40,303 bases of DNA from Candidatus Latescibacter sp. (GTDB lineage Bacteria; Latescibacterota; Latescibacteria; Latescibacterales; Latescibacteraceae): positions 1-40,303 of the forward strand of contig JAUYCD010000192.1 in assembly GCA_030692375.1 (NCBI GenBank), written 5' to 3'. Numbering within the stretch: the stretch's first letter is position 1; each line of letters opens with the position of its first letter. Positions 8,527-17,566 of this stretch are shown piece after piece. Both the position numbers and the translations under genes were made by a program. The notes beneath the pieces are model-generated. The model did not search any database, had not been told where the DNA came from, and saw only the letters and a program-made list of their open reading frames with translations.

Positions 8527-10326
8527 ATGGATAGTAGAAAACAGAGAAAAATCCTTTTTCTGAATATGGCTCTTGCCGCCCTGATAATCAGTGTCATGCT
8601 GTTTATCCTTGAGGTCAGCGGAGCTGCCGGCGGTTCGATAATCAAGGATGCCGATAACGGGTATGAACTGTTCTCAAAGGTGTACAACCGGGTTCTCACC
8701 AGCTATGTGGAGCCGACCAACGCCTGGGATATGTCCAAAAACGCGGTTGACGGCATTCTCAAAAAGCTCGACCCCTATTCATCGTTTTTCGATCCCCGGG
8801 ATTTCAAACAGCTTCATGATGAAACCATAGGAAAGTTCGGCGGAATCGGTATCGAGATCGGAGTGCGACGGGATTATCCCTGTGTCATGGCGTATCCGAT
8901 AAAAAGGGGGCCGGCGCTTAAAGCGGGCATGCGCACCGGTGATCTGATCTGTGAGATCGAAGGCAAGAATACAAAAGGTATGGACCTCACCGATGTGGTG
9001 GGTATGCTTCGCGGAAAGGAGAATACACAGGTCCATATAAAGATCATGCGGGGGAATCATCCCATCTTTGCGCTGACACTTACAAGAGAGATTATCCCTC
9101 TTCCCAATGTTCTCTATGCCGGAATAATCCAGGATGACATCGGGTATATCAAGCTGAGCCGGTTCAACCAGGAAGCTTCAAGGGAGATGGACAAAGCCAT
9201 TGCCAGACTTGACTCCGCCAAGGCAAAAGGCATTATCCTTGATATTCGGAACAACCCCGGCGGCCTTCTTACCGAAGCGCAGCAGGTTTCCAATAAATTT
9301 CTCCCAAAAAATTCGGTTATCGTGTATACGAAAGGGAGAACCCCTGACGACAGTCTCACATTCAAAGCGGAAGATTCCCCCAAAGTATTACCGAATATGC
9401 ATCTGGTTGTGCTGGTAAACCAGGGAAGCGCGTCCGCCTCCGAAATCGTGGCCGGGGCGATCCAGGATCACGAACGCGGGGTGATCATCGGCGAAACAAC
9501 ATTCGGAAAAGGCTCTGTTCAAACTGTGTATGACGATCTGCCGGAAGGCACCGGACTGAAACTTACCACTGCTCATTACTATACACCATCCGGCCGTCTG
9601 ATCCATAAAGTGCGCAAGATGGAGGAGCTTACGGCGGTTGCTTCTACAGACGAAGAGAGGGAAATGACCGACACTCTCGGAACTACCGTTTCACCCGACA
9701 GCCTGAAAAAAATAAAAACAAACAGTCCCCAATTTTATACCGATGCCAAACGTATCGTGTTCGGAGGAGGCGGCATTACCCCCGATATTATCGTCCAGGA
9801 AAAACCGGTGGGGAACATTGTCAGCCAGTTGTTCAGTCAGAGCATCTTTTTTGATTTCGCGGTGGAATACTGCGAAACCCATCCGGATCTCCAGGATACG
9901 TTCACGGTGACCGATGATCTACTGAACCAGTTCAAAGCCTACACTGACACATGTTCCGATTTCGATGCTGAACTCAATAAGCGAGTTCTCCTTTTTGAAT
10001 ATGTTATTCCCGGCAAAGCCAGTCTCGACAAATTCCGGAATAGTTTGAAACAGGACAATTATGACGGCGACATCTTCAAAATGATCGACAGCCTGGAAAA
10101 AGCCGTTGCTGCCAAACGCAATGAGGATTTCTTCAGCCACAAGGATACGATCAAACGCATCCTGAAGCGGGAAATCGCTTCCGCCAAATTCGGCGCTGAA
10201 GAGCGCACCATCGCCTCGAAGGACTGGGACGTTCAGCTTCAGAAAGCCATCGAGGTTCTGCACAACGAGCAGATGTACCACACCCTGCTCTCTCCGGGGA
10301 TGAAAACCGGCATAAAGCATGACTGA
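8527..10326 (+). CDS. S41 family C-terminal processing peptidase
   Basis: 599 residues. An N-terminal membrane anchor (about residues 10-31) places the protein in the periplasm. It is followed by a PDZ domain (about 103-180, GGIGIEIG start) and the S41 catalytic core. The nucleophile lies in SASASE (301-306) and the general-base Lys at 328 in FGKGSVQT; ILDIRNNPGG is the usual preceding strand. The last 200 residues form a C-terminal extension common in CtpA homologues of this type. The start has a GGAGG site six bases upstream. Likely role: tail-specific proteolysis of envelope proteins. Confidence 0.93.
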   Translation: MDSRKQRKILFLNMALAALIISVMLFILEVSGAAGGSIIKDADNGYELFSKVYNRVLTSYVEPTNAWDMSKNAVDGILKKLDPYSSFFDPRDFKQLHDETIGKFGGIGIEIGVRRDYPCVMAYPIKRGPALKAGMRTGDLICEIEGKNTKGMDLTDVVGMLRGKENTQVHIKIMRGNHPIFALTLTREIIPLPNVLYAGIIQDDIGYIKLSRFNQEASREMDKAIARLDSAKAKGIILDIRNNPGGLLTEAQQVSNKFLPKNSVIVYTKGRTPDDSLTFKAEDSPKVLPNMHLVVLVNQGSASASEIVAGAIQDHERGVIIGETTFGKGSVQTVYDDLPEGTGLKLTTAHYYTPSGRLIHKVRKMEELTAVASTDEEREMTDTLGTTVSPDSLKKIKTNSPQFYTDAKRIVFGGGGITPDIIVQEKPVGNIVSQLFSQSIFFDFAVEYCETHPDLQDTFTVTDDLLNQFKAYTDTCSDFDAELNKRVLLFEYVIPGKASLDKFRNSLKQDNYDGDIFKMIDSLEKAVAAKRNEDFFSHKDTIKRILKREIASAKFGAEERTIASKDWDVQLQKAIEVLHNEQMYHTLLSPGMKTGIKHD

Positions 10327-10367
10327 TTTGTTACGAGGCGTCATATCGCTCTACGTATCTGTATGGA

Positions 10368-10424
10368 ATAGATGTCGAAACGAGTTCGGCATGACGTCAT
10401 CCTGAACTTGTTTCAGGATCTATT
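10368..10424. repeat. REP-like double hairpin
   Basis: Two adjoining palindromes, a (C)CGAAAC/GTTTCGG-type and a CCTGAA/TTCAGG-type, separated by ATGACGTCAT. The core is the same as in 6552-6697, 24900-24985 and 32817-32870, here without the outer inverted repeats. Confidence 0.75.
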
Positions 10425-10480
10425 TCTCCTTCATAGATATTGTCTATGCTGTTTAATTCCAGGGAGAACAAAACCTTTTC

Positions 10481-11296
10481 ATGCCGTTGATATATATTCT
10501 GGAACTTTTACTTGCCGGAGCGGTCGCCGGTTTTGGTGCGGGATACCTCGGTATCGGCGGCGGCGCGATCCTTACTCCGGTTTGTCTTATTCTCTACCCG
10601 GCTTTGGGAGTTACCACCCCTGATCTGGTGAAAATTATCTTCGGAACCAACATGTTCCTGGTAACCGCCTTTTCCATCTCGGCGGCGCTGCGTCATCACC
10701 GGAACAGCCGGGTGGACTGGCGGACTGTCGCCATTATGAGCCCGATAGCGGTTTTTGGCTCCATAACAGGTTCCTGGGCAGCATCAGTGGCAAGTCCTGT
10801 CATGCTGAAAAAAGCCTTTGCCGTTCTCCTGATCGTATCTTCGCTGCTCATTATTTTGAAAGGCTCAACCAAACCGGCCGGTCCCCGTCAGGGCGGCCCT
10901 ATCCTGTCCGGAAAATTTCTCCTGATCCTTGGATTCGTCACCGGCTTTCTGGGGAGTTTTCTCGGCATCGGCGGCGGCATAGTCATGATTCCCGCGCTCA
11001 TCCTCCTGTTTGCCCTGCCGGTGGCTGTTGTGGCGGGAACTTCGAGCTCGATCATCATATTCATCGGAATCGCATCCACCCTGTCTTACATGTGGTATGG
11101 CCAGGGGATGCAGTTTACTCTGCCGGGCTGGTCAACAGGATACGTTTGGTGGTCGGCGGCGATTCCGCTCATGCTTGGCGGGATTCCCGCGGCCACTCTC
11201 GGCGCCTGCCTGAACGCCAAAACCCATTCCAGAGTGCTGCAGAGGATTTTCGGCGCTTTTCTCCTGGCGCTGGCTCTCAGGATACTGTTGAGCTGA
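10481..11296 (+). CDS. TauE/SafE family (DUF81) sulfite/anion exporter
   Basis: 271 residues, almost entirely hydrophobic, with about seven to eight membrane helices. It shows the internal duplication typical of the family: AGFGAGYLGIGGGAIL in the first half and GFLGSFLGIGGGIVMIP in the second. Relatives export sulfite, sulfoacetate or other organosulfonates and related anions; the substrate here is unknown. The start is uncertain because no ribosome site lies close to ATG 10481 (GGGAG is 17 bases away). Its stop lies 1 base before the next ATG, so the two are coupled. Confidence 0.88.
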   Translation: MPLIYILELLLAGAVAGFGAGYLGIGGGAILTPVCLILYPALGVTTPDLVKIIFGTNMFLVTAFSISAALRHHRNSRVDWRTVAIMSPIAVFGSITGSWAASVASPVMLKKAFAVLLIVSSLLIILKGSTKPAGPRQGGPILSGKFLLILGFVTGFLGSFLGIGGGIVMIPALILLFALPVAVVAGTSSSIIIFIGIASTLSYMWYGQGMQFTLPGWSTGYVWWSAAIPLMLGGIPAATLGACLNAKTHSRVLQRIFGAFLLALALRILLS

Positions 11297-11297
11297 T

Positions 11298-11960
11298 ATG
11301 TACAGAATATTTGTTGATTTCGACGGTACGGTAACCCAGGGAGATGTGGGAGACAGCATCTTCGAGCGGTTTCTGCCCCCCGAGCTGTTGAACCAGGGCT
11401 GGCACAGAGATATCATCGAGGAATGGAAAGCGGGAAGAATTTCTTCCCAGGAATGCCTTCTGAGGGAATGCGCTCGTGTAGTGGTAACCAAAGAAAAGCT
11501 GGATCTCGAGCTGGAAACCAAGACGCTGATACCGGGATTCATCCATTTTACGGATTACTGCCGCCGGAAAACCTTTCCTTTGACCATTCTGTCGGATGGA
11601 CTCGATTATTATATTGAATTCATTCTCGCCAAATACGGCATCGACGAAATCCCTTACTATGCCAACCATATGTACTTCACCGAAGGCGCCCTCGGAGTGG
11701 AGTTTCCCCATGCGGGCAAGGGCTGCGGCAGATGCGGCAACTGTAAACGCTCGCATATCCAGTCCGAACGGAAAGAAGGGGAAACGGTCCTCTATATCGG
11801 AGACGGGTATTCCGACCGATACGCAGTCCGAAGTGCGGATGTCGTGTTCGCCCACCGCGGCCTGGCCGAATACTGCGACCGGACCGGCATTTCTTACATT
11901 CCTTTCAAGGACTTTTTCGGGGTTATTGATTTCCTGGAGAATGGAATTGGAAACTTTTGA
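11298..11960 (+). CDS. HAD-superfamily phosphatase, MtnX-like
   Basis: 220 residues. The N-terminal FVDFDGTVT carries the two catalytic Asp (residues 7 and 9). Motif II is ILSDG (about 97-101) and motif III/IV is YIGDGYSDRYA. A Cys-rich insert (CGRCGNCK) is typical of MtnX-like proteins. MtnX removes phosphate from a methionine-salvage intermediate, but many homologues act elsewhere, and no other methionine salvage gene is in the window. It is coupled to the TauE gene upstream and its last 20 bases overlap the next gene. Confidence 0.85.
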   Translation: MYRIFVDFDGTVTQGDVGDSIFERFLPPELLNQGWHRDIIEEWKAGRISSQECLLRECARVVVTKEKLDLELETKTLIPGFIHFTDYCRRKTFPLTILSDGLDYYIEFILAKYGIDEIPYYANHMYFTEGALGVEFPHAGKGCGRCGNCKRSHIQSERKEGETVLYIGDGYSDRYAVRSADVVFAHRGLAEYCDRTGISYIPFKDFFGVIDFLENGIGNF

Positions 11961-13788
11961 GGTACAGTTTCAGCCGGACGGCCTGAGGATCAAGGCGCTT
12001 TCCGGAAAACTCCTGTCTGATGTCATGAAGGCGCTGGGCATGAAAGTCCAGATGCCCTGCGGCGGAGAGGGTACCTGCGGGAAATGCGCAGTAGAAATTC
12101 ATCCCGACCCGCCCGGACCCGGACCCTCGGATCTTCTGTATCTCACCGTAGAGGAAATAAAACAGGGCATGCGGCTGGCCTGCCAGACACATGTCGACCG
12201 CCCCATGAGCGTCCTGATCTCCCCCGGCATGCGGGTTATCGGGGGGAAAATTCTGGTGGACGGCCTCGAACGCGCCTTCGATCTCGATCCTCCGGTTACC
12301 AAGACCTATACCGAGCTGCCCTTACCAACCCTTGAAGACCAGGCGGCCGACCTCTGCCGGGTCAAGAGGGCGTTGAATCTTCACGATGACCGCTGTGAAT
12401 TCGACATCGATCTCTTGCGGGATCTGCATTCAATTCTCCTGAAGGCGGATTTCAAAGTGACTGCGGTGATGGCAGAAGGCCGCATAATCGGGATCGAAAG
12501 GGGCGATACGGCTTCCCGGAAATATGGCATGGCGTTCGATATCGGCACCACCACGGTAGTGGGAACTGTTATAGATCTCACCACCGGCCGTGAGCTTTCC
12601 CACGCCTCACGGCTGAATGCGCAGGTGGTTTACGGCGAAGACACCATTTCCCGCATCAAGTTCGTCATGGAAAATCATGGCGGCCGTAACGACATGACCG
12701 AAAAAATCCGTGGAGTGGTAAACGAAATCATTGCAGAGGCGGCTGAACAGGCGGGAATCGAGACCAAAGAGATATATGAGGCGGTTTTTGTGGGCAATAC
12801 CACCATGTCTCACCTATTTATCGGGCTGGACCCTTCGGGGCTTTCGCAGATACCTTTTGTGCCTGTGACCGATACGGCGGTTAATCTGAGGGCGCAGGAT
12901 GCGGGCATAGCCATCAGTCCCCGGGGGAACATCCATGTGCTTCCCAACATCGCAGGTTTTGTAGGGTCTGATACGGTGGGAGTGATGCTGGCCTGCGACT
13001 ATCTTGAACCCGGACCGGTACAGCTTGCTGTGGATGTAGGCACGAATGGCGAACTGGCGCTTCGGCGCGACGGTGTCATGATGGTGTGCTCAACTGCCGC
13101 GGGACCGGCACTCGAGGGAGCGGCGCTTTCCTGCGGCATGCGGGCTGCGAACGGCGCCATCGAACATGTAAGATTTACGGAAAAGGGAGTCGAGTGTGAG
13201 GTCATCGGCGGCGCCGCCCCGGTTGGATTGTGCGGCTCGGGAATCATCGATCTTATGGCCGAACTCCTGGACGCCGGTATCGTGGACCATCTCGGACGTC
13301 TTCTCAGCCGTGAGGAGCTGGAGGGAAAGATTTCCCCCCCCCTGCTCGACCGTATCGTCACTGTCGATGATCAGCCGGCGTTCCTGGTAAGCGGGGCCTG
13401 CGGCAGTGATGCCGTGAGAGAGGTGCTGCTCACCCAAAAGGACATCCGGCAGATTCAGCTTGCCAAGGGTGCAATAAGCGCCGGGATCACCCTTCTTTTG
13501 CGTGAAATGTCTCTAACCGTGGAGGATATCGAAGTAATTCTCCTCGCCGGAGCATTCGGTAACAACATCCGAAAAAGGAGCGCGCAGAGAATCGGGCTTT
13601 TGCCTCCTGTGCCGGAAGACCGTATCCGGTTTGTGGGGAATGCTGCTTCCACCGGGGCGAAGATGGCGCTCCTCTCCCGCTCGACACGGAAAGATGCCGA
13701 CCGAATACGGAAAAAAGCAAAGCACATCGAGTTGGCCGCACTGCCAGACTTCATGGCAGTGTTCATGGATACTATGCTGTTTCCTTGA
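11941..13788 (+). CDS. RACo-like 2Fe-2S ferredoxin/ASKHA activator protein
   Basis: About 615 residues. The N-terminal ferredoxin domain has C40-x5-C46-x2-C49 and C81 as cluster ligands. After a linker comes an ATP-binding ASKHA domain of the DUF4445 type (AFDIGTTTVVGTV at about 199, AVDVGTNGEL, and LLAGAFGNNI near the end). Characterised relatives (RACo) use ATP to re-reduce Co(II) corrinoid proteins of methyltransferases. No corrinoid protein or methyltransferase gene is in the window, so the partner is unknown. ATG 11941 is only one base after GGAG; TTG at 11947 has ideal spacing from it and may be the real start. The open frame extends further upstream inside the phosphatase gene, but that part is not plausible as protein. 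Confidence 0.88.
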   Translation: MELETFEVQFQPDGLRIKALSGKLLSDVMKALGMKVQMPCGGEGTCGKCAVEIHPDPPGPGPSDLLYLTVEEIKQGMRLACQTHVDRPMSVLISPGMRVIGGKILVDGLERAFDLDPPVTKTYTELPLPTLEDQAADLCRVKRALNLHDDRCEFDIDLLRDLHSILLKADFKVTAVMAEGRIIGIERGDTASRKYGMAFDIGTTTVVGTVIDLTTGRELSHASRLNAQVVYGEDTISRIKFVMENHGGRNDMTEKIRGVVNEIIAEAAEQAGIETKEIYEAVFVGNTTMSHLFIGLDPSGLSQIPFVPVTDTAVNLRAQDAGIAISPRGNIHVLPNIAGFVGSDTVGVMLACDYLEPGPVQLAVDVGTNGELALRRDGVMMVCSTAAGPALEGAALSCGMRAANGAIEHVRFTEKGVECEVIGGAAPVGLCGSGIIDLMAELLDAGIVDHLGRLLSREELEGKISPPLLDRIVTVDDQPAFLVSGACGSDAVREVLLTQKDIRQIQLAKGAISAGITLLLREMSLTVEDIEVILLAGAFGNNIRKRSAQRIGLLPPVPEDRIRFVGNAASTGAKMALLSRSTRKDADRIRKKAKHIELAALPDFMAVFMDTMLFP

Positions 13789-13921
13789 ACTCACCCCATA
13801 ATCCCCTTCTACCACCCTACTTTTGCTTTGCAAAAGCAGGGAACCCGGTGCAAGCAATAGAGGGGAAGACCCCTTTACTTGTCAAAAGCAGTAGTTTCAA
13901 CGGCTGGAGTAAAATAAAACC

Positions 13922-14602
13922 ATGAAGATAATCGAAGATTTCAAAGCGGTATTTGAGCGTGATCCGGCGGCGCGTGGATTCTGGGCTTTTCTTATTGTCA
14001 TTTTGACCTACTCCGGGTTTCACGCCATCTTTCTGCATCGTATCGCACACCTGCTTTACCGCCTGCATATCCCGGTGATCCCTTTCATCGTCATGTGGAT
14101 AGGGAGACTCTTTACTGCAATCGAGATTCACCCGGCGGCCAAAATCGGGGGAAGCTTCTTCATCGATCACGGCTTCGGGGTCGTCATCGGCGAGACCTCC
14201 GAGATCGGACGGAATGTGACCATGTATCAGGGCGCCACACTCGGAGGCACCGGGAAAGAAACAGGGAAACGTCACCCCACAGTCGGGGACAACGTGGTCA
14301 TCGGCGCCGGCGCCAAGGTCCTGGGCAATATTCAGATCGGAAACAATGTCTATATCGGCGCAAACGCGGTGGTGCTCCAGTCGGTGCCGGATGATTGCAC
14401 CGTGGTGGGTGTTCCCGGAAGGTGTGTCAAACAGGAAGGCCAGCGGGTGACCAGCCTGACTCTTCGGCATGACCTCCTTCCCGACCCGATACTCCAATTG
14501 CTGGAAGATTTGCAAAAGGAAATTCATACCGCCGAAGAAGAAATCCACCGCTGGCAAAAGGGCGAGAAACCACCGGAATTAAAAGACAAGGATGAAGGAT
14601 GA
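13922..14602 (+). CDS. cysE: Serine O-acetyltransferase
   Basis: 226 residues, the short CysE form. It makes O-acetylserine from serine and acetyl-CoA, the first step of cysteine synthesis. An N-terminal helical region is followed by a left-handed beta-helix of hexapeptide repeats: HPAAKIGGSFFIDHGFG with the catalytic Asp-His pair, then MYQGATLGGTG and VIGAGAKVLG. The C-terminal tail is Lys/Glu-rich and does not show the usual Ile end needed for docking cysteine synthase. The upstream gap (13789-13921) contains a perfect CTTTTGC/GCAAAAG hairpin at 13822-13838 without a T-run. The ribosome site (GGAG) is rather far from the ATG. Confidence 0.92.
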   Translation: MKIIEDFKAVFERDPAARGFWAFLIVILTYSGFHAIFLHRIAHLLYRLHIPVIPFIVMWIGRLFTAIEIHPAAKIGGSFFIDHGFGVVIGETSEIGRNVTMYQGATLGGTGKETGKRHPTVGDNVVIGAGAKVLGNIQIGNNVYIGANAVVLQSVPDDCTVVGVPGRCVKQEGQRVTSLTLRHDLLPDPILQLLEDLQKEIHTAEEEIHRWQKGEKPPELKDKDEG

Positions 14603-14637
14603 AGGATGAAAAAACATGAGCAAAGGCACAGAGGAAC

Positions 14638-15945
<1,308 letters not shown>

Positions 15946-15954
15946 AAAAGAAAG

Positions 15955-16085
15955 ATCCCCTCTGGCTTTGCCATCTCCCCTTATTAAGGGGAGAATTTGT
16001 CACCGACATTATTTTACTTCTATGAGCACTCTTTATCACCCCCTTCGATAAGGGGGTCGCCGCTTATGCGGCGGGGGGATCTTTT
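15955..16085. repeat. CCCC/GGGG palindromic repeat pair
   Basis: Two palindromes (CTCCCCTTATTAAGGGGAG at 15974-15992 and CCCCCTTCGATAAGGGGG near 16039-16055) are enclosed by AGATCCCC at the left and GGGGATCTTTT at the right. The same architecture recurs at 19290-19418, 22137-22290, 22553-22600, 25007-25150, 26511-26626 and at the window end. Confidence 0.7.
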
Positions 16086-16139
16086 ACCCCCATATCAAGA
16101 TACAAATATCAAATATCAAGTGTTCAACAATACAGTATT

Positions 16140-17234
16140 TTACCGCCGAACAACACGAAACCCGATATTGAAGTACCTGCCGTCCGGGGTGAAGTAGTAA
16201 CGGTCGGCCGACCGGCAATCGAGGACGCTGGAGCCGATCCAACTGCCGCCGCGGATAACGCGGGAGTAGCCAGTTTGTGCACCAGTGGGATTAGTAGCAG
16301 TTTATGAGCTGTAGCTTCCGTACCAGTCGCTACACCACTCCCATACGTTCCCATGCATATCGTATAATCCCCAGGCATTAGGAGTCTTTTGGCCAACCGG
16401 GTGCGTCTTATTGCCGCTGTTGTCAAAATACCACCCAGCGCGGTCAAGATCACTTACAGCGTCGCCTGTATAATAATTTGTCGTTGTCCCGGCACGGCAG
16501 GCATATTCCCACTCAGCTTCGGTCGCCAGCCGGAAACCGTTCTTCGTAAAATCGCGCGCGCCGGTACTTTCATTATAGCAACGGCTCAATCCCGAACTGT
16601 CACTTGCCGCATTGCAGAACTTTATCGCCTCCCACCAAGACACCTGCTCCACCGGAAGGTTGTCATCCCCTTTGAAATAAGAAGGATTCGTTCCCATTAC
16701 CAACTTATATTGCCCCTGTGTTATTTCATAAGCACTCATGAGAAATGAAGACAATGTTACCGCATGAATTGGCTGTTCATCGGAATAATCATTTGACCCC
16801 ATCTGGAATGTCCCGGCAGGGATGGAAATCATTTTGATGTTATTAAGAAATGTGTCTATAATTATAGAGACTGTCTCTGACCAGCCGCTGTCCTTATTTC
16901 CGCTGTTTGTCTTTACTCTATAATACCATGTTTCACCGTTTGAAGAGTGAGTGAAGATTTTTGAAGTCTCATTCACTACAAATGAAACAGCATTTGCAAA
17001 AGAATCATTATTCGCCTCTTCCAGTACATATAAAGATGCTCCGACATTTTTCCATGTAATCGTGTACAATTCTCCTTTCAACGCGGAAGAAGGGCCTGCA
17101 AGAATCGGAGTTGCATATCCCTGGAAATTTACCCCATAAGGGTCGAGCGGATTGTCAAAGGAATGCTTCTTCGACTGGCAGGCCAGTGATGAAAATATAA
17201 GCCCTAATAGAAATATGTAGGTGTATGTTTTCAT
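16140..17234 (-). pseudogene. Formylglycine-generating-enzyme-like lipoprotein, interrupted by a stop
   Basis: A lipoprotein signal with lipobox SLAC (Cys19) is followed by a fibronectin-like segment (about 35-125) and an FGE/SUMF1 domain beginning IPAGTFQMGS. Downstream are VSWWEAIKFCN, LATEAEWEYACR and MHGNVWEWCSDWYG. The frame then meets TAA at 16304-16302. Beyond it, the same frame continues for 53 codons with the family's conserved end (VIRGGSW, then GFRVVRR) to its natural stop at 16140. So one nonsense change, most simply TAT to TAA, removes the last conserved segment. Such lipoproteins often lack true sulfatase-activating function and act as sugar- or peptide-binding envelope proteins. 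The truncated 310-residue product could still be made. Confidence 0.85.
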
Positions 17235-17264
17235 TAAATTTTTTAATTGACACCTTTTTGAATT

Positions 17265-17324
17265 TTAGATCATTTCTCTGAATTCATCTACGGTTATACC
17301 AGCCTGCCGCAGAATAGTCTGCTC
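17265..17324 (-). pseudogene. C-terminal scrap of a HicA toxin gene
   Basis: Directly after the HicB stop, 19 codons read as the end of a HicA protein (QTILRQAGITVDEF), matching the family's usual last helix, followed by TAA at 17267-17265. The N-terminal two thirds, including the catalytic His, are missing. The frame differs from the ATGA-overlap frame that an intact hicA would use. This is inferred from family resemblance of a short stretch. Confidence 0.55.
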
Positions 17325-17535
17325 ATTCACCGACCTCGACAAACTCCTCTATGAAGGAGGGCGGTATCGGTTCATTAGCCATTTTAAGGCTCTCGATATA
17401 ACATTCAATTGCGTCCCGAATGTTTTCAATCGCTTCCTCATGGGTTTTCCCCTGCGAGATGCAACCCGGAAGCGCGGGACACTCTACGACGAACATTCCA
17501 TCCTCATCCTGCTCAATGATAATTCTGTATCGCAT
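17323..17535 (-). CDS. Orphan HicB-family antitoxin
   Basis: 70 residues with the classical HicB motif: YRIIIEQDEDGMFVVECPALPGC followed by GKTHEEAIENIRDAIE. A strong AAGGAGAG site precedes the ATG. No complete toxin gene adjoins it; only a short HicA C-terminal remnant follows. It is unrelated in detail to the HicB at 2850-3056, so it belongs to a different HicB subgroup. It may be a leftover antitoxin or may serve as an anti-toxin against modules elsewhere. Confidence 0.85.
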   Translation of the reverse strand: MRYRIIIEQDEDGMFVVECPALPGCISQGKTHEEAIENIRDAIECYIESLKMANEPIPPSFIEEFVEVGE

Positions 17536-17566
17536 TTCTCTCTCCTTGAATAATGAAGAAAATATT

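Noticed and set aside
15955-16085. Rho-independent terminators formed by CCCC/GGGG stems
   Set aside because: The stems mostly lack a following T-run, occur in pairs, and the copy at 24991-25211 shows a target duplication, so they are mobile elements, although they may stop transcription by chance.
16302-16304. Recoding of TAA as sense in the FGE-like gene
   Set aside because: Other genes here end normally in TAA and RF1 is present; a point mutation or sequence error is simpler.
16124-16453. 109-codon frame overlapping the end of the FGE-like gene
   Set aside because: It is out of frame with the conserved FGE end; the RGGSW and GFRVVR motifs are in the main frame beyond the stop.
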